Origin: Isoetes taiwanensis
Taxonomy: Eukaryota; Streptophyta; Lycopodiopsida; Isoetales; Isoetaceae
Length of the DNA: 64,000 nucleotides
Direction: 5' to 3'
Assembly: GCA_021234155.1 (NCBI GenBank)
Contig: JAJEKV010000052.1
Coordinates: 3,032,254 to 3,096,253, forward strand
The notes under the pieces were generated by a model. The model made no database searches. It saw nothing but the letters and a program-made list of their open reading frames with translations, and was not told the origin of the DNA. Made by a program: the position numbers and the translations under genes. Positions 55,091-64,000 of this stretch are shown here, in pieces. The number at the start of each line of letters is the position of its first letter. The first letter of the stretch is position 1.

Positions 55091-55460
55091 CATGAAGACC
55101 CTGATCTCCTTCCCTCTTTCCCTTTTATTTTTCCTTCAGATCATCCATGAGCACAAGGGGAACCCGCCTAGTCCCAAGGAAAGTTAGGGGGTTAACTGCC
55201 AAAGTTTAAGTTAGGCCAATGGCTACCTCCTCCGTTCTCCAAGAGTAACGGAAAAAACATGCTGAAGCCTTGTATACTACCAATCTTATCTAGTTCCTTA
55301 TCATAATTTCTACCATACCTCCTATGGTGCCCCAACCCCATCATTGCAACCTCCATATTGAAGTATTTGCATATTCGAGTGGTAGAGAGAGTCTGCTTTT
55401 GTTTTTAAGCAACCTAGCATTGTTTCCTTCAAAAGCATACATGCTTTTAAGGAATATAAT

Positions 55461-55664
55461 CACTACAAGGGATCATCGTTGTTCAACGACGTTGAGGCAT
55501 CCTTAAACGACGTATCAACATCGTTAATAACGTCGTTATTGCGACATAGTTTAACGACGTCGTGGTGTCATTCAACGACGTCCATGACGTATTTGAACGA
55601 CGTCGTAATGTCGTTGAACGACGTCGTGACGTCGAAATAGTTGTCACGATGATCCCTTGTAGTG
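55461..55664. mobile_element. 204-bp CACTA-type MITE
   Basis: It starts CACTACAAGGGATCATCGT and ends with its exact reverse complement ACGATGATCCCTTGTAGTG. The 3-bp duplication AAT (55458-55460 and 55665-55667) fits the CACTA superfamily. The interior is made of repeated AACGACGTCGT-type motifs, which are typical of subterminal transposase-binding repeats. It has no coding capacity. Confidence 0.95.
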
Positions 55665-55734
55665 AATGTTATTACTTTAAATCTCTAATGTAGTTTCCTT
55701 AATAGCTGTTACAGAATAAATTGCTGCGATTGGA

Positions 55735-56591
55735 CACGCAAAGCACACCTGTTCTGGGCCCTCATGGAACCAGTATTGCTGTATGGGGTAGAGGTCTGGG
55801 GGCCAGCGGTTAGCAATGGTACTTGGGATAAGCTAGAGAGGGTACAGAAGGCTTTCCTGACATACAGCCTAGGCGTCAAGGATACGGTGCTTTATCCGAT
55901 TTTGTTGTATGAGACTGGATTTTGGCCCCTGCAATGCCAGGCACCTTGCGTATTTCCATAAGGTTGACAGAATGGATGCACAATGTCTTCCTCCCCGGGC
56001 TCTGCTATTGGCACAAGGGCCACAACGTCTCAAGAGATTATGGCAGGAGCATTGTAGGGATGGTTCGCAAGATGGTCCATAGACTATCAACACTTTATGG
56101 ATATGTCGGATATCGTGGAGCAGGAGCTGCATTTGAATGAGCGCTTTGCTGCCTCTCTGTGGGATGCGCCCACTCTTGCAAAGCCCAAAACAGAGCACTA
56201 CCACACGCAGGTTAATCCGTCGCTTGAACATGGCCCCCACCAATATTTGAAGGCACACATCTCTACCAAGAAACGGAGAGCTATAGCTGCAATAAGGACA
56301 GGGTCCCACCATCTTAGAATTGAGACAGGCCGCTGGAGTACGGATGGAGGGCAGGGAATCCTCCGGCATGAGAGATTATGCCAGTGCAGTCACATGCAGA
56401 TAGTAGAAGATGAACACCATGCTCTACAGGAATGCCCAGCATATGCACACATCCGAGCAGCTCATGCCGATCTCAGATGCTCTGAGATAGCAATTCATCA
56501 ACTGCTGGCTTCGCCAATGGTTGCACGTCTCGCGTCCTACATTCTGCAAGTCTCCACCGTCAGGGAGTCTTTCACAGAACAGGGAATTTAA
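55735..56591 (+). pseudogene. 3' end of a LINE ORF2
   Basis: MEPVLLYGVEVWGPAVSNGT and KLERVQKAFLTYSLGVKDTV match the region after the reverse transcriptase core of plant LINEs. After frame changes near 55940 and 56095, RFAASLWDAPTLAKPKTEHY leads to RLCQCSHMQIVEDEHHALQE and CPAY, the C-terminal zinc-knuckle (C-x-C...H...C). The RT catalytic core and endonuclease are absent, as expected for a 5'-truncated insertion. It ends at TAA 56589-56591 and is followed by a 3' UTR and a (CTTC)n tail. Confidence 0.75.
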
Positions 56592-56776
56592 GCGCCTAGA
56601 TAGGGCCTCTCAACGCCTACTACAAGGTTTTTCCTCCCACATGGGGGGTTTTTTCATCTCAGTGGTAGAGATACACTGTACAGGGTTTCTGTGGTTTTCT
56701 TCTTTGTTTGGAAACTTTCCGCTATATTGTATCACCGTCTCATAGGCCAGTTGGCCTCCATGGACGTTAAAATATA

Positions 56777-56811
56777 CTTCCTTCCTTCCTTCCTTCCTTC
56801 CTTCCTTCCTT
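56777..56811 (+). repeat. (CTTC)n microsatellite, likely LINE tail
   Basis: Eight to nine CTTC units directly after GACGTTAAAATATA. The position suggests that the LINE ends in a simple repeat rather than poly(A). Confidence 0.8.
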
Positions 56812-56999
56812 AAAAAGGATATATGCTTTTTTTAATTTGCTAACATTCTTTCCTTCAAGCAACCAGACCTATTCCCTTTATGTTTGTGGATTATATTTGT
56901 TGCTACTTTAGCTCTTATTCAATGGTCAATACATTCATTTTTTATTTGTTAAACAACTTCATATATTTTGAATGTTTCGAATTCTTGATTGTAAACAAA

Positions 57000-57205
57000 G
57001 GTATATTTTGAATTATTGATAGTAAAACAAAGGCATTGAGAAAGATAATATGACCATCCTTGTTATTATTGAATGAAAGAAACAGTAATACAACAAGAAA
57101 CATATTTTGAATTCCTGATAGTAAAGGCATTGAGAAAAATAATATGATCATCCTTGGTATTATTGGATGAAAGAAGCAGATATACAGCAAGAAACAGAGA
57201 CCATT
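57000..57205 (+). repeat. ~103-bp tandem duplication
   Basis: Two diverged copies of TATTTTGAATTMYTGATAGT followed by GGCATTGAGAAA and ATAATATGAYCATCCTTG. Confidence 0.8.
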
Positions 57206-58030
57206 GCCTAGCCGCCTTTTTCTGCATCTTTGCAAGCTAAACCCAGCCACATGCGTTTTTATAGCGGATATCCACGAAATTGACAGTAAAACAGGTCTCT
57301 GTTGATAGCAAAGAAAAGATTAATAAAAAACATAGCAGAGTTACCTCTGTCAGTACTTTTGCTTTCCACGAGATATGGTTACAAAATGACAGAAGAAGAA
57401 TGGTGGAATATATGTTCTGCAAGAAACAGACGTGGCCATAGCCGTTGCCAGAGCCACTTCGACACCCTAATCCCAGTGCAGTGCTTCAACACAATGAAGT
57501 CCCTGTTTTAAATAAGTAGAAAGATGTTATGAGTGATATAAAGGAAAAAAATCAAAAGGAAAAATAAACGAACAATCTGAGGAATAGCCCCACCGGATCT
57601 AAAGGCACCGACCTTAAGGCTGCAATAGATCCAGCAAAAAGGCTCACAATAGGAAGCTTGAGAAGACCATGGTCCAGGGAGTTTGTCTGATCTCGACGTT
57701 ATGGCGACGTTCTTTGGGGCTCACAATTTGAACGCACTAGAGGGGTGAACGCAATGGCTGGTGTCTCCGGTTTCTAGCTCTGCCCACCTGCAAATTTTAC
57801 AAAGCATTTCATTTCAATCCAAAGCAAAAACTCCGTAACTTCAAATCTATTGTATCCCAAATGCTCGCTCTTAAAACTCTATGGATTTCTGCACGTCGCC
57901 AACGTACAGCACAGTGTATGCATAATGGGGCTTGTCGATATTTGTGGCCATAGCTACGCACCATGGACCGCCCCGCGGCACACGCTTCTGCTCTCTGCCC
58001 GCCGTTGAGCTTCAGGCCGGAAATGACAAT
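57206..58030. other. No recognised gene
   Basis: An open frame at 57302-57511 has no family match I know. The rest is unique sequence leading into the satellite. Confidence 0.4.
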
Positions 58031-58034
58031 ATTT

Positions 58035-60555
58035 GAGCACCTTGGCATGTGTGCCACCTTGGCATGTTGGAGCCTAGGTAGCATGTTTGAGACTAGATGG
58101 CATCTTGGAGCCCACGTGGCATGTTTGAGCCACTTTGGCATGTTTGACCCTAGGTGGCATGTTGAAGCTAGCTGGCATGTTTGAGCCACCTTGGCATGTT
58201 TAAGCCTAGGTGGCATGTTTGAGCCACCTTAGCATGTTGGAGCCTAGGTGGCATGTTTGAGCCACCTTGGCATGTTTGAGCCACCTTGACAGGTTTGAGT
58301 ATAGGTGGCATGTTCGAGCCACCGTGGCATGTTTGAGCCACCTTGACATGTTTGAGCCTAGGTGGCATGTTGGAGCCTAGATGGCATGTTTGAGACACCT
58401 TGGCATGTTGGAGCCTAGGTAGCATTTTAGAGCCCACGTGGCATGTTTGACTCACCTTGGTTGTTGGCCCTAGATGGCATGTTGGAGCCTGCGTGCCATG
58501 TTTGAGCCACCTAAGCATGTTGGCGCCTATGTGGCATATTTGAGCCCACGTGGCATGTTTGAGCCACCTTGGCATGTTGGAGCCTAGGTGGCATGTTTGA
58601 GCCAACCTTGGCATGTTGGAGCCAAGGTGGCATATTAGAGCCCACGTGGCATGTTTGAGCCTAGGTGGCATGTTGGAGCCACCTTAGCATGTTAGAGCCA
58701 CGGTGGTATGCTGGAGCCTAGGTGGCATGTTTGAGCCACCTTGGCATGTTGGAGCCTAGGTGGCATGTTGGAGCCAAGGTGGCATATTGGAGTCTACGTG
58801 GCATGTTTCAGCCACCTTGGCATGTTTGAGCCTAGGTGGCATGTTGGAGCCACCTTGGCATGTTGGAGCCATCTTGGATGTTTGAGGTTAAATGGAATGG
58901 TGGAGCCTAGGTGGCATGTTTGAGCACCTTGGCATGTTTGAGCCACCTTGGCATATTGGAGCCTACATGGCATGTTGGAGCCACCTTGGCATGTTTGGGC
59001 CACCTTGGCATGTTTGAGCCACCTTGGCATGTTTGAGCCTAGGTGCCACCTTGGCATGTTTGACACACCTTGGCACTGGAGCCTAGGTGGCATGTTGGAG
59101 CCCACGTGGCATGTTTGAGCCACCTTGGCATGTTGGAGCCTAGGTGCCATGTTGGGGCCTGTGTGGCATGTTTGAGCCTAGGTGGCATGTTTGAGCACCT
59201 TGGCATGTGAGCCACCTTGGCATGTTGGAGCCTAGGTGGCATGTTTGAGACTAGATGGCATGTTGGAGCCCACGTGGCATGTTTGAGCCACCTTGGCATG
59301 TTTGACCCTAGGTGGCATGTTGAAGCCTAGGTGGCATGTTTGAGCCACCTTGGCATGTTTGAGCCACCTTGGCATGTTTAAGCCTAGGTGGCATGTTTGA
59401 GCCACCTTAGCATGTCGGAGCCTAGGTGGCATGTTTGAGCCAACCTTGGCATGTGGAGCCAAGGTGGCATATTGGAGCCCACGTGGCATATTTGAGCCAC
59501 CTTGGCATGTTTGAGCCTAGGTGGCATGTTGGAGCCCACGTGGCATATTTGAGCTTAGCTGGCATGTTGGAGCCTAGGTGGCATGTTTGAGCCACCTTGG
59601 TTTGTTGGAGCCTAGGTGGCATGTTGGAGCCGACATGGCATGTTTGAGCCTCCTTGGCATCTTTGAGCCACCTTGGCATGTTGGAGCCTAGGTGGCATGT
59701 TGGAGCCTGCTTGGCATGTTTGAGCCACCTTGGCATGTTTGATCCATATTGGCATGTTTGAGCCTAGGTGGCATGTTAGAGCCTAGGTGGCAAATTTGAG
59801 CCACCTTGGCATGTTCGAGCTTAGGCGGCATGTTGTGAGCCACCTTGGCTTGTTGGAGCCTAGGTGAGATGTTGGAGCCCGTGTGGCATGTTTGAGCTAC
59901 ATTGGCATGTTTGAGCCTAGGTGTCATGTTGGAGCCTAGGTGACATGTTTGAGCCACTTTGGCATGTTGAAGCCTAGGTGGCATGTTGGAGCCCACGTGT
60001 CATGTTGGAGCCCACGTGGCATGTTCGAGCCACCTTGACATGTTTGAGCCACGTTGACATGTTTGAGCCTATGTGGCATGTTGGAGCCTATGTGGCATGT
60101 TTGGGCCACCTTGGCATGTTGGAGCCTAGGTGGCATGTTAGAGCCACCTTGGCATGTTTGAGCCTAGGTGGCATGTTGGAGCCTAGATGGCATGTTTGAG
60201 ACACCTTGGCATGTTGGAGCCTAGGTGGCATGTCTGAGTCCACAGCATGTTTGAGCCACCTTAGCATGTTGGAGCCTAGATGGCATGTTGGAGCCTGCAT
60301 GGCATGTTTGAGCCACCTTAGCATGTTTGAGCCTAGTTGGCATGTTGGAGCCTAGGTGGCATGTTTGAGCACCTTGGCATGTTTGAGCCACCTTGGCATG
60401 TTGGAGCCTACGTGGCATGTTTGAGACTAGGTGGCATGTTGGAGCCCACGTGGCATGTTTGAGCCACCTTGGCATGTTTGAGCCTAGGTGGCATGTTTGA
60501 GCCAACCTTGGCATGTTTGAGCCAACCTTGGCATAATGGAGCCCACGTGGCATAT
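58035..60555 (+). repeat. 19-bp satellite, block 1 (~2.5 kb)
   Basis: Tandem 19-mers of three main kinds: GGCATGTTTGAGCCACCTT, GGCATGTTGGAGCCTAGGT and GGCATGTTGGAGCCCACGT. The 19-bp step is not a multiple of three, so the translation repeats every 57 bp (19 residues) and long frames such as PPRLQHAKVAQTCHLGSNM appear on both strands without being genes. Occasional 18- or 20-bp units break the phase. Confidence 0.95.
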
Positions 60556-61761
60556 AGTGCTAAAATTTGAACTTGGAACACAGTATAGTAGTCCAAAACA
60601 ACGCCAGCGCTTGACAGAGACTATGAGAAAAATATAGAAAAACTAAATAGAGCTAGAGTGGGAACCCTGAAACGAAATAGTTGAGACCAAAATAAATCCA
60701 AAATTTGACAGACCTAGACTTTGAATCCAAAAAATAAAATAGCGGAGAGCAAAACAAAGCCAAGATTTGACAAAGTTAGGATTTAAACATGTATCTACCA
60801 ACAAAAAATACAAAAAACCGATACACAAATCACAGCTCACAAGTGGAAGAACAAGAATAAGGAAATCAAAACTGCACTGAAGTATCAATGTAGCAAGCAA
60901 CAACGCATCTCTTGGGTGAAAGCATAGTTGTGGTTGAATGGAGGCAGTCACAGGGCAGATACGTGGCCAAGATGTTGCCCTGGGAAGAACATGCCCTGAT
61001 CATTTGCTACTGCATATTGGTTCTACAACATCATGTTAAAATTACGAACTTTGCAGTGCACAGACCGTGCCCACATCAAATTCTAAGGACTGAAACGCCG
61101 TCAAACTTAGATCTATACAACAAGGAAGGGAAAAAACTCACCAACAACAAGAACCAGCTGCAAATCCTACCATACACTGGCGACAAGCATACCCTCGCTT
61201 ACAAACTATAGCACCATAGCTCCAGGCAGCAAAGCTTCAAACAGCTCGGAAAATCAAGCACGGCCAATGCTATCTTCTAAAACCCTAGAATTGAGCACCG
61301 ATTATACCCCTTCGTGAGACCAAGCGGACCCAGGTGATCTATATCATAGCGAGCTATCAAACAGACACAAGGTTAATCAGGAAAAAAAGTAAACTGGTTT
61401 TCTAGGGACGAAAAACCTAAATCGTTCTCTGCTAGTATGTGTGCAATTTGTCCGAGTTCACGAGACTAGACGTAATAACAAGCCAATGAGAGCAAGCAAG
61501 CTTGAGTATTGTTGAAGAGATAGAAGGCACCCAGTGCCCAGGACTGCTAGCATGGTTATTTGGTAGTGTTGGTTGAGTGCAACTAGGCTCTAGAATTGTT
61601 GAAAATACAACATGGGGGGAAGACCTATCCCAGCGATTAAAAAGAATGAGACTCTTGTTTAATATTTGGTTATTGTGTTTGGTGATGGGGCTTAGTCCCC
61701 AGGTTTTAGATGGGCTAATGCCCTTGCATATGCCGTCCCATAACCCGTTTTAGATGGTCTT
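60556..61761. other. Non-satellite block between satellite blocks
   Basis: About 1.2 kb of unique sequence splits the satellite. No gene is recognised. The junctions lie within satellite units, so it may be an insertion, but I see no terminal repeats or target duplication. Confidence 0.5.
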
Positions 61762-62805
61762 GAGCCACATTGGCATGTTTGAGCCTAGGTGGCATGTTGG
61801 AGCCACCTTGGGATATTAGAGCCTTGGTGGTATGTTGGAGCCTAGGTGGCATGTTTAAGCCACCTTGGCATGTTCGAGCTTAGGTGGCATGTTTGAGCAC
61901 CTTGGCATGTTTGAGCCACCTTGGCATGTTGGAGCCTACGTGGCATGTTGGAGCACACGTGGCATGTTTGAGCCTAGGTGGCATATTGGAGCCTATGTGG
62001 CATGTTTGAGCCACCTTGGCATGTTGGAGCCCCGTGGCATGTTTGAGCCACCTTGGCATGTTTGAGCCACCTTGGCATGTTGGAGCCTAGGTGGCATGTT
62101 CGAGCCAACCTTGGCATGTTGGAGCTAAGGTGGCATGTTGGATCCCACGTGGCATGTTTGAGCCACCTTGGCATGTTGGAGTCTAGGTGGCATGTTGGAG
62201 CCCACGTGGCATATTTGAGCTTAGGTGGGATGTTGGAGCCTAGGTGGCATGTTTGAGCCACCTTGGTGTGTTGGAGCATAGGTGGCATGTTGGAGCCCAC
62301 GTGGCATGTTTGAGCCACCTTGGCATGTTGGTGCCTAGGTGGCATGTTGGAGCCCCCGTGGCATATTTGAGCCACCTTGGCATGTTGGAGCCTAGGTGGC
62401 ATGTTGGAGCCCACGTGGCATGTTTGATCCATATTGGCATGTTTGAGCCTAGGTGGCATGTTGGAGCCTAGGTGGCACATTTGAGTCACCTTGTCATGTT
62501 GGAGCCTAGGTGGCATGTTGTGAGCCACCTTGGCTTGTTGGAGCCTAGGTGGCATGTTGGAGCCCGTGTGGCATGTTTGAGCCACCTCGGCATGTTGGAG
62601 CCTAGGTGGCATGTTGGAACCCACGTGGCATGTTGGAGCCCACGTGGCATGTTGGAGTCTTGGTGGCATGTTGGATCCCACGTGGCATGTTTGATCCACC
62701 TTGGCATGTTGGAGCCTAGGTAGCATGCTGGAGTCCACGTGGCATGTTTGAGCCACCTTGGCATGTTGGAGCCCACGTGGCATGTTAGAGTGGGTGTGGC
62801 ATGTT
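61762..62805 (+). repeat. 19-bp satellite, block 2 (~1.0 kb)
   Basis: The same monomers and orientation as block 1. The CCACGTGG-containing type is more frequent here. A run of consecutive copies of that type occurs at about 62600-62700. Confidence 0.95.
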
Positions 62806-64000
62806 TGAGTCCTTCAAGAAATGCCTATATGATGCCAAACCAGTGTCTATCTTTGGTTTTTCGTATCAATGTGTCTTCTACAAGTTGCCAAGTGATGGAT
62901 GTCTTCAAATTTCACGCTCTACAAGCTCACACACACACACATATATGAGGTCAAATGCTAGTGAGTGTGTCAAGCATGTATACAGCTCTTTTATGCCGCC
63001 ATTTTGTAGCAATAATGGCATGTGGACAACTTGGTCATACATGGATTCTTAGAAAACCATAAAAAACCACACCTCAAAAAAACACTACCTTAAAGAACAA
63101 CACTTAAAAAAAGAAAAACATCCCTTCAAAAAACCATACCGCCTGAGAAAACAACATATACTTAAAAAAGAAACTACACCTCCTTAAGAAACTACACATT
63201 CTTAAAAAAAAAAAGCTACGAATCCCTAAGAAAAACTATATCATATCCTTGAAAAACCACACCTCCATATAACTACGTGTAGGTTTTTTTCAAATCTTCA
63301 AAAAAACAATCCATATCTTGTTTTTACTGTTGTTTTCAGCCGTGGACCAAATGTTGGGGTTATAGTGCCTTTCTAATACACAGGAGTGAGCATAGAGATA
63401 GAACATTATCATCCATAGAACTAAAATATAGAATAACATCTAATCTATCTACCTAAACATACATGGTTAGGTTCCTTCGTTAGAGGTTGAGATCTTGGAA
63501 TCTATAGGTCCTATAAGGCTAATAGAAGATGCTAACTCGGCCTAATGCCAGTTGGGAAGTTGGCGTTGCTCAACAGATTAACCACATACCAGATCCTTGA
63601 CTCGCTCCAACTCATGAAAGGCGTCCATGCTCTCGATCTGGTCTGAGACGATCGAATGCGCGTGATCTATTGGACAATGTTGGCTTCGCGGCGGCTGGCA
63701 AGGCGGAATGGCGCAGGCGCTTGGTCAAAATGGCGCTTGGAGACTGGAATCTGAAAAAGGAGACATTTTTTAGGGTTCCTGCCTCTTTATGCCCATGTTT
63801 TAGGGTTAGGGTCTAATGGGCCATATGGCTCATATAGGGTATTGCCACATGGCAATATAGGATATATTCACATGTTGCAGAACATGTGCAATATAATGGG
63901 TTCTAATTGTTGTACCCCATGGTACAATCCTTTACGGTCGCCATGTACATGTCCTCATAGTCGACATGTACTAATGATGTGGTAGTATAATATACGTATT
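62806..64000. other. No gene seen
   Basis: Unique sequence. A (CA)n/(TA)n run lies at 62929-62946. An A-rich stretch (63050-63310) has loosely repeated AAAAACCACACCT and AAAACTACAC units. The last 300 bp are rich in CATG/ACATGT words. Confidence 0.5.

Noticed and set aside
58035-62783. Many overlapping open frames with repeats such as MPPRLQHAKVAQTCHLGSN
   Set aside because: A 19-bp satellite reads as a 19-residue repeat in every frame; there are no starts, splice signals or domains suggesting a gene.

Overview
The window looks like nuclear DNA of a land plant. It has GT-AG introns, an intact plant-type G-type lectin S-receptor-like kinase, remnants of plant methylthioribose kinase, RR-TZF (CCCH) and bHLH genes, chromodomain Ty3/gypsy pieces, Helitrons and a CACTA MITE. 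A seedless plant such as a fern or lycophyte is my guess, at low confidence. Most of the window is nested mobile DNA. The genes that look intact are the kinase (43089-45599), a pogo/Tigger-like transposase (35495-37998) and a small secreted-protein gene (40670-41490).   The most interesting part is 16463-28394. It is bounded by perfect 31-bp terminal inverted repeats and a 4-bp GGAT target duplication, so it is a complete DNA transposon. It carries two divergent genes. One, on the minus strand, encodes a DUF7869-type protein and is the likely transposase. The other, on the plus strand, joins a ParB-like domain to a DNA methyltransferase of the permuted (motif IV before motif I) N4/N6-amino type. 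The noncoding parts of the element hold 21 exact copies of the 14-bp palindrome CTATGCGCGCATAG and about a dozen variants. Within arrays, start-to-start spacing is 41 bp even where the 27-bp spacers have unrelated sequence. This suggests phased sites for a DNA-binding protein, possibly parS-like sites for the ParB-like domain. The methyltransferase gene is broken by exact 23-bp and 10-bp tandem duplications, an in-frame TAG and further frame changes.   A second, diverged ParB-methyltransferase gene lies to the left. Its ParB-like exon is at 79-427 and its methyltransferase half at 13492-15521. Three Helitrons appear to have expanded the interval between them. Its noncoding DNA carries a different palindrome, ATCGCGGCCGCGAT (455, 15646, variant 15796). 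Its catalytic motif is degenerate.   Layout: 1-1150 ParB-like exon of system 1; 1151-3036 Helitron A with a long purine tract; 3037-8374 noncoding DNA ending in Helitron B; 8375-12896 Helitron C; 12897-16462 rest of system 1; 16463-28394 the palindrome transposon, with Helitron D (25209-28140) inside it; 29408-30440 a collapsed gypsy element; 31122-39900 two inverted Helitron-type 5' ends enclosing a methylthioribose kinase pseudogene and an intact pogo element; 40342-43072 probable Helitron G, overlapping the small secreted-protein gene; 43089-45599 receptor kinase; 46.7-48.0 kb TZF and bHLH gene fragments; 49429-52302 Helitron E; 52.5-53.4 kb gypsy tail; 55461-55664 CACTA MITE; 55.7-56.8 kb LINE tail; 58.0-62.8 kb a 19-bp satellite in two blocks.
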